This document shows, piece after piece, positions 43,902-52,089 of a DNA stretch of 64,000 nucleotides. Below the pieces are notes generated by a model. It saw nothing but the letters and a program-made list of their open reading frames with translations, did not search any database and was not told where the DNA came from. The first letter of the stretch is position 1. Every line of letters starts with the position of its first letter. The translations under genes and the position numbers were made by a program. Source of the DNA: Bacillota bacterium (GTDB lineage: Bacteria; Bacillota; Clostridia; Christensenellales; SZUA-584); the NCBI GenBank assembly GCA_023415915.1, contig JAEZIZ010000066.1:7120-71119 (forward strand). Direction: 5' to 3'.

Positions 43902-45287
43902 TTAGCTCTTAAAGTACATGTTTTCTATATAACGTTCAAAAAAGACCGGGTTGCTGCCGAGCTCGACATGCCGCCCGGTCTTTGCTATCTCTTCGCAGGT
44001 TTGTTTGTACTCGTCGCTAAGCAGCGCCATTATCGCGCCAGTGCCCGCGGCGTTTCCTATGGCCCTAATGCTGCCGACGGCCTGCCTTGGCAGCAATCCT
44101 ACCTTAATGGCGCTGCCTGGGTCCATGAAGTTGCCAAAGCCGCCCGCAAGGTATATTTTGCTTATATCCTCCATTGTCTTGCCCGCGTGGTGCAGCAGCG
44201 CTTCCAGCCCCGCGGCTATCGCCGCCTTTGCGGTCTGTATCTCGCGTATATCCTTCTGCGTAATTATTATACCCGGGCCTATCTCTATGCCCGGCTGTCC
44301 GTCCGATTCGACGATATAGCGGCTCATGGCTTCGCTTTCATCTATCCTGCCCGTTTCGTCCACCAGACCTGAGCTTACCATCAGCGCCACCGCGTCTAAT
44401 AGCCCCGAGCCGCATATTCCCTGCGCGGGCTTGTCCCCTATTGTCGTGACTTCGATTGCTCCGTTGTATGGGTAAACCCTGTTTATAGCGCCCGGCACGC
44501 CCGCCATGCCGCAGCTTATCTGCGCGCCCTCAAACGCCGGCCCCGCAGCCGTCGACGTAACGTACAGAAAATCGCTGCTTCCCAGCGCGACCTCGCCGTT
44601 AGTGCCTATATCGAGCAGCGCGCAAAGCTCATTTTCTTTATAAAGCCCGCTCGCGAGTATCGCTGCCGTTATGTCGCCGCCCACGAACGCGGATATGCAG
44701 GGCATGAGATAGACTTTTGAGTGTTTTGCGAAAAGCCCGAGCTTCCCGGAGTCATAATACGCTCCGAACAGCGACTCGGGTTTGAAGGGCAGCACGCCCA
44801 TAGAAACGGGCGATATACCCGCAAACAGGTGGAGCATGGTAGTGTTGCCCGTTACGACGATATGCTTTACATCGTCCGCGCTTATTCCCTGCGGTTCCGC
44901 AAGTTCTTCAAGCAGCGCGTTTATGTCACCTATAATCGCGCTATTGAGTATCTGAAGCCCGTTCTCGAAATCGGAACAGTATTTTATGCGCGAAATAACG
45001 TCTACGCCCAGCGAAGCCTGCGAGTTTATGCGGCTGGCCGCGCCCAGCTCAATTGCTTCCCCGCAGTCGTAAAGGTACGCGACTACCGTAGTTGTGCCTA
45101 TATCCACGGCAACGCCGTATCCTGTTTTATCGCTCTTTATATCGGGAAGCTTGCCCGCGGTCAGTATGTTCATGTCCGCATCAAGCCGCACGGCGTCACG
45201 CTGCTTCTGCAGATGGCGCACGCAGGTCTTGTTCTTGCATTTGCCGAACAGGCACGTTCCGGTACACGGATATATCTTATCTTCCAT
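43902..45287 (-). CDS. reductive activator of corrinoid proteins (RACE/RamA-like ASKHA ATPase)
   Basis: 461 residues. The N terminus has a cysteine cluster Cys8-x3-Cys-x4-Cys-x4-Cys22 in place of the plant-type 2Fe-2S domain of larger relatives. From about 55 the ASKHA ATPase fold follows: VAVDIGTTTVVAYL, VTGNTTMLHLFAG, LLDIGTNGEVALG, GPAFEGAQISCGM, GSGLLDAV and YLAGGFGNFMDPGSA. Enzymes of this family use ATP to reduce Co(II) corrinoid proteins back to Co(I). Its target is likely the corrinoid protein at 46.3 kb. It follows the DUF1638 gene by 20 bases. Confidence 0.85.
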   Translation of the reverse strand: MEDKIYPCTGTCLFGKCKNKTCVRHLQKQRDAVRLDADMNILTAGKLPDIKSDKTGYGVAVDIGTTTVVAYLYDCGEAIELGAASRINSQASLGVDVISRIKYCSDFENGLQILNSAIIGDINALLEELAEPQGISADDVKHIVVTGNTTMLHLFAGISPVSMGVLPFKPESLFGAYYDSGKLGLFAKHSKVYLMPCISAFVGGDITAAILASGLYKENELCALLDIGTNGEVALGSSDFLYVTSTAAGPAFEGAQISCGMAGVPGAINRVYPYNGAIEVTTIGDKPAQGICGSGLLDAVALMVSSGLVDETGRIDESEAMSRYIVESDGQPGIEIGPGIIITQKDIREIQTAKAAIAAGLEALLHHAGKTMEDISKIYLAGGFGNFMDPGSAIKVGLLPRQAVGSIRAIGNAAGTGAIMALLSDEYKQTCEEIAKTGRHVELGSNPVFFERYIENMYFKS

Positions 45288-45307
45288 ACAGAATCCTAAG
45301 AAAGGCT

Positions 45308-46048
45308 TTAGACGGCCTTTATTACTCCCCCCTCGTAGTCCGCTTCTATGCGCTTGCCGGGTTCTACTACGAGGAACCTCTCGTCCCAGTTGCCTTTAAG
45401 CAGGTCTTCAAGCAGCGCTTTTCCTCCCGCTACCTTGTCATACTCCCAGCCGTAATGCTTGGCTGCGCGGTGCGCGTATTCCTCGTATTCGGGAAACGGC
45501 AATTCGTCCCACGCAATATAAGCCGCCCTGCTGTAGTTTTTAAGCGCGAGTTCATTTTCAACAAGGTATCTGGCGTTTTCTTCGCCGTACTTCTCCGTAT
45601 ATTCGGCGAGCAGCGCCTTTTCCATCTCTTCCGAGGGCGTGTACGCGTTCTCTATCCACGACGGCGTGTACCAGTATGTGCCGCCGTACTTATCAAAATA
45701 CTCCCTGTATCTTGCGTACGAGCCGAGCAGCAGCCCGATGCAGTCGTCCGTTTTAGGCGCCACTATGGTATATTTGCGCGACGAAAGGCCCGCTATGCCG
45801 TTGGAGCACAAGCCGTATCCCAGCACTATCGCGTCGAAATCCTTACCTAGCCGCGGATTATATGAGTGCACGTCCTCTCCCGAGTCAATGCTGTCTATCT
45901 CCTGCTGCAGCGCCTTTTGAAGCAGCGCCGGCGTATCGTGCAGCCCCTGCCGCAGATATGTCGCGTCCACAAAGTTGCCGCATATGGAAGAAAGCAGGCT
46001 CATCTCGCGGTATATCGCTTTGCAGGCAAGCAGCTTCAATCTTTTCAT
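45308..46048 (-). CDS. DUF1638 domain protein
   Basis: 246 residues, soluble. The KLLACKAIYREM start, the VLGYGLCSNGI segment and the PKTDDCIGLLLGS segment with conserved Cys are typical of DUF1638, a family often found beside corrinoid methyltransferase genes, without a proven function. The Cys residues (about 9, 77 and 103) could bind a metal. It lies between the corrinoid protein and its activator on the same strand. Confidence 0.8.
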   Translation of the reverse strand: MKRLKLLACKAIYREMSLLSSICGNFVDATYLRQGLHDTPALLQKALQQEIDSIDSGEDVHSYNPRLGKDFDAIVLGYGLCSNGIAGLSSRKYTIVAPKTDDCIGLLLGSYARYREYFDKYGGTYWYTPSWIENAYTPSEEMEKALLAEYTEKYGEENARYLVENELALKNYSRAAYIAWDELPFPEYEEYAHRAAKHYGWEYDKVAGGKALLEDLLKGNWDERFLVVEPGKRIEADYEGGVIKAV

Positions 46049-46117
46049 ACCGATTCCTTACCTTGTAATCCTTTAATGCCGCTCTTAAAAGTTCTTCAGC
46101 TTTTTAGAGAGTCCTGA

Positions 46118-46142
46118 TTTAAAAAGGAGGCTGTGCCTCCTT
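46118..46142 (-). terminator. terminator between corrinoid protein and DUF1638 genes
   Basis: On the minus strand the stem AAAGGAGGC / GCCTCCTTT has a 3-base loop and is followed by TTTTTAAA. It may reduce the amount of DUF1638 and activator relative to the corrinoid protein. Confidence 0.65.
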
Positions 46143-46150
46143 TGAGCGCA

Positions 46151-46245
46151 GTCATTCCGTCAGCTTGCTTGAAGGAGTGTAAACGCCTGAAGAATCCCCT
46201 TATTTATAGCACTTCCCACGGGATTCCTCGCAAGCTCGGAATGAC
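46151..46245. repeat. MITE-like intergenic repeat, copy B
   Basis: 95 bases with inverted ends GTCATTCCG / CGGAATGAC and inner GCTTGC / GCAAGC. It matches copy A (32956-33063) apart from a 13-base insert in A. Confidence 0.8.
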
Positions 46246-46297
46246 ATATTGGGGTTTATCGATACCCTGGGGCGGCTTTTAGTCGCCCGTTGCTTTT

Positions 46298-46933
46298 TCA
46301 GCCCTGACAGATGTTATACGCTACTTCGCCCGCGGAGGCCGCGTCGGCGGTATAGTAGTCCGCTCCAATTGTATCGCAGTAGTTCTGCGTTACGGGCGCA
46401 CCGCCTATCATTATCTTTACCTTTCCCTTTATGCCCCTTGCCTCAGCTTCTTTGACGACGTCCTTCATCACTATCATGGTCGTCGTAAGCAGCGCCGAGC
46501 AGGCTATGATATTTGCGTTCTCATTTATGGCAGCGTCCACAAACGCCTGCGGCGCAACGTCGGTGCCAAGGTCTATCACCTGTAGGCCTTTGCCCTCAAG
46601 CATTATCTTTACGAGGTTTTTGCCTATATCGTGCAGGTCTCCCTTTACCGTGCCGAGAATAACCTTGCCTTTAGACGCCGTGTCGGAAGACACGAGCACG
46701 GGCTTTAATACCTCCATGCCCGCGTTCATCGCGCGCGCCGCTATCAGCACTTCCGGTACGTACACCTCGTTGTTCTTAAATTTCGCCCCTATTACGCCCA
46801 TTCCGGCCAGCAGCCCGTCGTTGAGTATCTCCTGCGCCGTCAACCCTTCCTGCAGCGCCTTTGCCACAAGCTCTTTTACCATAGCGGCCTTGCCCTGCTG
46901 CAAAAACGTGCTTATCTCTGTTAATACGCTCAT
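46298..46933 (-). CDS. corrinoid (B12-binding) protein of a methyltransferase system
   Basis: About 211 residues, MtbC/MttC-like. The N-terminal helical cap runs to about 85. The Rossmann B12 domain carries the base-off motif GTVKGDLHDIGKNLV (Asp-x-His-x-x-Gly, His about 103), then ACSALLTTTM and GGAPVTQNYCDTIGADYY. It carries the methyl group between a substrate methyltransferase and a folate methyltransferase. ATG 46933 is chosen because GGGAGGG lies 8 bases upstream. No methyltransferase (MttB, MtaB or MtbA type) is seen in the window, so the partner is elsewhere. Confidence 0.92.
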   Translation of the reverse strand: MSVLTEISTFLQQGKAAMVKELVAKALQEGLTAQEILNDGLLAGMGVIGAKFKNNEVYVPEVLIAARAMNAGMEVLKPVLVSSDTASKGKVILGTVKGDLHDIGKNLVKIMLEGKGLQVIDLGTDVAPQAFVDAAINENANIIACSALLTTTMIVMKDVVKEAEARGIKGKVKIMIGGAPVTQNYCDTIGADYYTADAASAGEVAYNICQG

Positions 46934-46984
46934 TTTCTTCCCTCCCAAGTAGTTTGTCATTTTTTATAGTTTTAATAAATTCAG

Positions 46985-48226
46985 TTATGCGTTGCCTTTT
47001 TTTGCGCGGTATTTGCCGGGAGTCATACCCGTAACCTTTTTGAACACATTCGAAAAATAGCTCTGATCCTCAAACCCCGAAAGATAAGCGACTTCCGCCA
47101 AAGGTATGCCCGGAGACAGCAGGAACAGCTTCGCGTTTTCTACGCGCACCTGGTTTATATAGGCGCTTATATTGCAGTTCATCTCGTCTTTAAATACCTT
47201 GCTCAGATAAGAAACGCTCACCTCAGCATGGGCGGATATATCGTTCAGCGAGATCTTGTTCATATAGTTGCCGCGTATATATGCGACCACCTTCTTTATA
47301 AGGTCCGAGTGCTTTGTCTTTGAAAAATCGAATACGCTGTTTGTGAACCGGTTAAGCACCTTGGCCAGCCAATGGTTCAGTTCGTCGAGCGACTCAAAAT
47401 CCTGTACGCACCGTATATAGTCGCTGTTGAGTCCGAACACCTCCGAAATATCAGCCCCGCCCTCTATCGCGGCTCTCGAAAGTATCACGACCAGCTCGAT
47501 AATCCTCGCTTTTATATAATCGAAACTGCCTCCCGCGGTGAAGAATATATGGCCCAGTATCTCGTTTAGCACCTGCTGGGAAGCCGCTTTGTTGCCCTGA
47601 GCGATATAACCCTGCAGCAGCTTTTCCTGACCTATTGGGTAGGCGGAATCCGGTTTGTATTTTATATCCCCTGCGGAATAAAACGCTTCGTTCTGGCTTC
47701 TGGCAATCTGCTCGATCAGGCGAAGCCTCATGTTATCTTTTTGTGCGGCAAAAGAGGCGAGTATCGACAGCATGTCCGCAAGATACGAAACCCTTCCGCT
47801 GCAGAAGTAAGGCAGCGCCCCTGTTTGCGACAAAAGCTTCTTCGGAGTTCCACCGGTAAAGAACCTTTCAAGGTCCTCCTCCAGAAAGTCGTTTAAATCG
47901 ACCATCAAAAAAGGCCCGGCAAGGAGCCCGTAGAGCAGCTCTGCGTCTTCAAGCGGCGCGCAGATAAACGCTAATCCCGCGGGACAAAGGTATTCATATT
48001 TGCCGCCCCACTTTTCCGCCTGAAACAACCCGTCCCGGTGTATGTTCTCGCACTTCAATTCCCTGTTTCTCTTAACCTGCTCATTAGCGCATATACTGCA
48101 AAAGCTGTCTTGCTGTCTTTTAAGCAGGCCGTCGGGCTGAGATGTATCTATTATGCGGCAGCTGACCTGGCACGCTTTTTCGTAAATACCGGCAACTTTT
48201 GACGCCGATTCATACAGGGTATACAA
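46985..48226 (-). CDS. PocR-domain AraC-family regulator
   Basis: 413 residues. N-terminal PocR sensor about 5-170 with conserved Cys residues (FCSICANEQ, CENIHRDGL, YLCPAGLAF), a helical middle, and a C-terminal AraC DNA-binding region about 310-410 (SLNDISAHAEVSVSYLSKVFKDEM, then PLAEVAYLSGFEDQSYFSNVFKKVTGMTPGKYR). PocR regulators control B12-dependent catabolic operons in several Clostridia and Enterobacteria. It lies 51 bases upstream of the corrinoid protein gene on the same strand, so it most likely controls it. Confidence 0.9.
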   Translation of the reverse strand: MYTLYESASKVAGIYEKACQVSCRIIDTSQPDGLLKRQQDSFCSICANEQVKRNRELKCENIHRDGLFQAEKWGGKYEYLCPAGLAFICAPLEDAELLYGLLAGPFLMVDLNDFLEEDLERFFTGGTPKKLLSQTGALPYFCSGRVSYLADMLSILASFAAQKDNMRLRLIEQIARSQNEAFYSAGDIKYKPDSAYPIGQEKLLQGYIAQGNKAASQQVLNEILGHIFFTAGGSFDYIKARIIELVVILSRAAIEGGADISEVFGLNSDYIRCVQDFESLDELNHWLAKVLNRFTNSVFDFSKTKHSDLIKKVVAYIRGNYMNKISLNDISAHAEVSVSYLSKVFKDEMNCNISAYINQVRVENAKLFLLSPGIPLAEVAYLSGFEDQSYFSNVFKKVTGMTPGKYRAKKGNA

Positions 48227-48387
48227 TAAACCACCCGCTTGAACATATTTTATTGTAACTATTAATTATATTATTGTAATATTCGGTTCCGCTTTGTAAT
48301 ATCTTGTTTCGCCAGGGCTGATGCCTCGGTTTCGCTCCGCTCAGGCGCGGTTCTCCGAATCACCCGCACCCAACCGGCCTGACCGCG

Positions 48388-49506
48388 TTACCAGGGACGC
48401 CTCGCGTATCTGAAGTATTTCTTAAACCACGGTGTGGTGCAGGAGCGCTTTACTACCTTTCCGTTGGACGAGGACGCGTCTATAACCATGCCTTTTCCGA
48501 TATATATCGCGACATGCCCAATCTTGCGCTTGGAATCGCTCCAGAAGAACATCAAATCGCCTTTCTGGAGATCGCTCATCGATTCAATCTTTTTCCACTC
48601 GGTAACGTTCGCATACCCTTGCGCGTTATATCTGCCGCGGTTAGAGCCCGCCTGCTTTAAGCAGTAATGCACGAGGCCCGAGCAGTCAAACGAATTCGGC
48701 CCTTCTTTTCCCGAAACGTATGGGTCTCCAAGCTGCTTTTCCGCCGCCTCCAGCATCTCGTTGATATTGGCTTTTCTGCGCTGTTCCTGAACTTTCTCCG
48801 GGCTTGGCTTAGCGTCAGGCGAATATATCACATCGAGAGTATGCTCGCCTGCCTTGCCGTCCTGCGTAAGCCCGTTGCGTTTCTGGAACGCCTTTATCGC
48901 TTCAGCGGTCTCCGTTCCGTAGTATCCCGTCTCTTTCTTTATGTATCCTAACTCAATAAGCTTTCTTTGCAGATTGTTTACATCGTCGCCTCTGGTGCCT
49001 TCGAGAAGCGTATACTTTTTCGCGTCGGCCGAGTTTATCCAGTTGAGAGTCTCCTGATCCGCCACGCCTGTCTGCTCAAGTCCGTGCTGACGCTGAAAAA
49101 GCTTAACGGCGCTCTCGGTATACGGGCCGTAGAGCTGCGTCGTTTCATCCTGGTCGAAATACCCGAGGTCCATGAGGCGCTGCTGCAGATGCTGCACGCG
49201 CTCGTTCTCGTCGCCTCGCTTAAGCGTTTGGTCGGGCGTAGGCGTAGTGGTGGGTATGGGAGTAGGAGTCAGAGTGGGAACCGGCGCAGGCGTCAGCGTT
49301 TGCGCAGGCAGGTCAAGCGCGCTTGCCTGACGCGCAGGCGGCGCCGAGCCCAGTACCGAAACAAGTATTATGGCTGCTACGACTATCGCCGCCGCGCTGA
49401 ATATTATTATCCATGAGCGGCGCTTAACAAGCATCAGGCGTTTTATTATCAATATTATTAATCTTCTGGCTGCGCCTATTTTTTTTCTTTTTCTGGATAC
49501 TGCCAT
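48388..49506 (-). CDS. NlpC/P60 peptidoglycan endopeptidase with two PG-binding repeats
   Basis: About 372 residues. A basic tail and one membrane helix (about 30-55) anchor it. A Thr/Pro linker follows, then two peptidoglycan_binding_1 repeats (about 95-155: ERVQHLQQRLMDLGYF; about 168-230: NLQRKLIELGYI). The NlpC/P60 domain has Cys in NSFDCSGLVHYC, His in IGHVAIYIGKG and a third polar residue in VIDASSSNG. It would cut stem-peptide bonds near the membrane. ATG 49506 has GAGGG 5 bases upstream. It does not form an operon with a clear partner. Confidence 0.92.
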   Translation of the reverse strand: MAVSRKRKKIGAARRLIILIIKRLMLVKRRSWIIIFSAAAIVVAAIILVSVLGSAPPARQASALDLPAQTLTPAPVPTLTPTPIPTTTPTPDQTLKRGDENERVQHLQQRLMDLGYFDQDETTQLYGPYTESAVKLFQRQHGLEQTGVADQETLNWINSADAKKYTLLEGTRGDDVNNLQRKLIELGYIKKETGYYGTETAEAIKAFQKRNGLTQDGKAGEHTLDVIYSPDAKPSPEKVQEQRRKANINEMLEAAEKQLGDPYVSGKEGPNSFDCSGLVHYCLKQAGSNRGRYNAQGYANVTEWKKIESMSDLQKGDLMFFWSDSKRKIGHVAIYIGKGMVIDASSSNGKVVKRSCTTPWFKKYFRYARRPW

Positions 49507-49576
49507 CGGAACCCTCGTTCGAATTTTTTGCCCGGTTATCAATTGTACAAAAAACCTTAAGGCGCTTCGGAGTTAC

Positions 49577-49695
49577 CACCCCAACCAGCCTTACGACTTG
49601 CTGAGGGTCCTGGAATTCACCCCATCAAGCCTCACGGGCTTGCTGGGGACCCCGTATATACACCCCAAAAGCCTCACGACTTTTTAAGGACCCCG
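49577..49695. repeat. palindromic ~41-bp repeat, three tandem units
   Basis: Units begin with CACCCC at 49577, 49618 and 49661 (periods 41 and 43). The middle unit is best preserved: CCCC-A-TCAAG, loop CCTCACGGG, CTTGCTGGGG, then ACCCCGTAT. The third has lost its right stem. Confidence 0.8.
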
Positions 49696-49917
49696 CTCTA
49701 AACGCAATCCCGTTTTTTGAACTATTATTGGAAGCTCGTTAAGCCTTAAGTGTAACTGTCTTTAGCGGCTTGACGAATCTTCGCCCCAATCCCGGATTTT
49801 GGAGCACCGAACCACCTTAACAATGCCGACAGCGTAATAGACTTGTTTTGAAGATTATATCACGCAAAAGGCACTTTAGGCAACTTTGTGACTCTGGATT
49901 TATATGGTGAGGCATAA

Positions 49918-49998
49918 TACCCCAACAAACCTTACGGTTTTTGGGGACAATGTATTCACACCCCACCAAGCCTCACGGTTTGCTGGGGACCCCGTATT
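49918..49998. repeat. palindromic ~41-bp repeat, two tandem units
   Basis: Units at 49918 and 49959, 41 bases apart. Each has CCCC-rCAA(G/A)-CCT-ACGG-TT-GGGGAC; the second ends ACCCCGTATT like 49618. Confidence 0.8.
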
Positions 49999-50173
49999 AA
50001 TATACGCTTAACTATTAATTATACTTTTGTAAACTTTTTTAATTTTACTTGCGCACAGGTTTATGTTATGCTAATTATAATTGAGGAAAAATATGCTTAT
50101 ATACTGTAATCCTTTTATTATTATATCATATAGAGACAGGATATAAATCTGCGTAATTTTTAGGGGTGTGGCA

Positions 50174-51904
50174 ATGGACAAAAGATATAACAGACCTGGC
50201 GGGAAAAGCAAAGACCCTTACGGCCTTTCAGGTCCCGATGAAAGGGGACATGCATCATCCTCCGGGCCTCGCAGCAGCGGGAATGAGGTCAAATCCAAAA
50301 AGTGGATGACAATAGACAAAAAAAAGCCCTGGAGCGTTAAGAAGAAAATCATCGTAACCTGCGTAAGCGTACTTTGCGCGGCGCTCTTAGGCTTAGGGGT
50401 ATACATAATATCCATATTGGCGGATCCATTGGGCGGATTTGAATCTGTCGTGGAACAGATTACTCCTCCCCCGTCAAATGCGGCGACGCCGCAGATTTCC
50501 GACGGTCAAATCGTTCCTACCCCTACGGCAACATTGAGCCCGTATGAAAAGCTCATGAACATGAGCGATTTTTCCATGCTGGAAGACATAGTCAACGTCA
50601 TGCTGATAGGTGTTGACCATTCGCCGGAGCGTGATACGGAGGAATGGGCCAAGCAGGGAGGCAAGCAGGCGTACCATTCGGACGTTATGATAGTGCTTGC
50701 TATAAACACCAATACGAACGAAGTAAACCTTATATCGCTGCCGCGGGACACATACGCCCATATACCCGGCTTTAAAGGCATATATAAGCTTAACGCTTCT
50801 ATTGACTTAGGAGGCGGCTGGCCTAACGCGTCCGGGTTTGAAAAGGTGTGCGAAGCCGCATCGTATATGCTCGGCGGCATTCCCGTCAAGTATTATTATG
50901 CGGTCGATATGTCGGCGGTGAAGGAGCTGGTGGACGCTATCGGCGGCGTGGATTATGACTGCGATATATCGTTCAAGATGGTAGACCGCCGATATGAAAT
51001 GGGAATGCAGCATATGAACGGGCAGGCGGTGCTCGACTACCTGCGCGTGCGCAAGCCGGCGGACATTTTCCAGCCCAAGGGCCAAACGGGAGACCTCCAC
51101 CGCGTTCAGCGCCAGCGTAAAATGCTGCTTGCCATATTCGATAAACTTAAGAATACAGGGTTGATGAATACCATACCCGATATATTCAACGCGGTTGGCG
51201 ACAAGGTCAAAACAAACGTGCCTCTCGCACAGACGGCCGGGTTCGCGGCGTACGCGTATAAGATAGACAGCGCGAACATAAAAATGCATTCGATGTCGGG
51301 CAGGTCGGCAAACGTGCTCAGCTGGAACTTCGTGTTTACCGACCAGAAGGATCGCGTCAATCTTATCAAACAGATATACGGCGAAGAGATGGTAAAGCTT
51401 TTCGACGTGCATCAATATAACGAATTGTCTTACAACTCGGGCGCAATGCTCGGGGAGCATATGGAAGCCGACGTGATACTGGAGAAATCGAGGCCTATAC
51501 TGGACCAGGTAAAGGCATTGCTCGACGCCGACGCACAGCTTCCCCCGTATCCTACCCCGGAGCCTGTGGATCCCAATGTTCCGGTTGATCCAAATTTGCC
51601 TTTACCTACTCCCGTGCCCAGCGACGGTTACAGGAAGTACCCCGCCGACGGAGATGTGTGGAACATATACTTAAGCTCGGAAAACTTGTTTGCGCAGATT
51701 TCCGGCTGGAACTTCGATGATACCTCGGAAGCAAACTGGACCGCGCTGCACGCGAATAACGAACAGCTAAAAATCAACATACAGACACTTAACGATATGT
51801 TCACCGTTACAAAGGTCACAAGATGGAGCAGCTTCTGGGATGTGGATTTTGAAAAGCCGGGCGACAAGTGGTACAGCAACGAGGTCTACATAGATTTCAG
51901 GTAG
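50174..51904 (+). CDS. LytR-CpsA-Psr (LCP) family protein 1
   Basis: About 576 residues. Cytoplasmic basic tail, one membrane helix (about 57-80), a Pro/Thr linker, then the LCP catalytic domain (about 130-330): VMLIGVDHSPERD, HSDVMIVLAI, LISLPRDTYAHIPG, YKLNASIDLGGG, VDAIGGVDYD and DYLRVRK with HRVQRQRKML. Proteins of this family attach teichoic acid-like or capsule polymers to peptidoglycan. After a proline linker (about 455-480) there is an extra ~95-residue domain beginning GYRKYPADGDVW shared by the two paralogues that follow. ATG 50174 has AGGGGTG upstream. Confidence 0.9.
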   Translation: MDKRYNRPGGKSKDPYGLSGPDERGHASSSGPRSSGNEVKSKKWMTIDKKKPWSVKKKIIVTCVSVLCAALLGLGVYIISILADPLGGFESVVEQITPPPSNAATPQISDGQIVPTPTATLSPYEKLMNMSDFSMLEDIVNVMLIGVDHSPERDTEEWAKQGGKQAYHSDVMIVLAINTNTNEVNLISLPRDTYAHIPGFKGIYKLNASIDLGGGWPNASGFEKVCEAASYMLGGIPVKYYYAVDMSAVKELVDAIGGVDYDCDISFKMVDRRYEMGMQHMNGQAVLDYLRVRKPADIFQPKGQTGDLHRVQRQRKMLLAIFDKLKNTGLMNTIPDIFNAVGDKVKTNVPLAQTAGFAAYAYKIDSANIKMHSMSGRSANVLSWNFVFTDQKDRVNLIKQIYGEEMVKLFDVHQYNELSYNSGAMLGEHMEADVILEKSRPILDQVKALLDADAQLPPYPTPEPVDPNVPVDPNLPLPTPVPSDGYRKYPADGDVWNIYLSSENLFAQISGWNFDDTSEANWTALHANNEQLKINIQTLNDMFTVTKVTRWSSFWDVDFEKPGDKWYSNEVYIDFR

Positions 51905-51934
51905 CCGCCTTTTACAGCTGTATATCGTTTGTGA

Positions 51935-51966
51935 CAATCGGGAGGCTTTTAGTTTCCCGGTTTTAA
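51935..51966 (+). terminator. terminator after LCP1
   Basis: Stem CGGGA / TCCCG with a 12-base interior, then GTTTTAAT, 30 bases after the stop. Confidence 0.55.
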
Positions 51967-51967
51967 T

Positions 51968-52000
51968 CTCTGCTAGTCGTGAGGCCTGGCGGGGCATAAA
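51968..52000. repeat. palindromic repeat, single degraded unit in reverse
   Basis: CTAGTCGTGAGGCCTGGCGGGG is a reverse copy of the CCCC-GCAAGCCTCACGACTTGC unit, with the left part shortened. Confidence 0.6.
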
Positions 52001-52089
52001 TTTCATTGTTATGGAACAAATCGGGGAGCCAACAAGTCTAATCGTAATAGACAAAAGATATATACGATACAACAGGAGCAGCATAGCAA

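Larger units (their letters stand above)
49507..50173. other. 667-bp gene-free region with five palindromic repeat units
   Basis: Between divergent genes (NlpC leftward, LCP1 rightward). It holds three repeat units at 49577-49695 and two at 49918-49998. The middle (49700-49915) has no gene; a CCAATCCCGG/GATTTTGG fragment near 49782 may be a decayed unit. A TTTACT (50044-50049), 17 bases, TATGCT pair is a weak promoter candidate for LCP1. Confidence 0.6.

Noticed and set aside
49577..49998. CRISPR-like look of regularly spaced repeats
   Set aside because: The period is close to the unit length, so there are no unique spacers. Units are palindromic throughout, come in groups of at most three, occur in both directions, and no cas gene is present.
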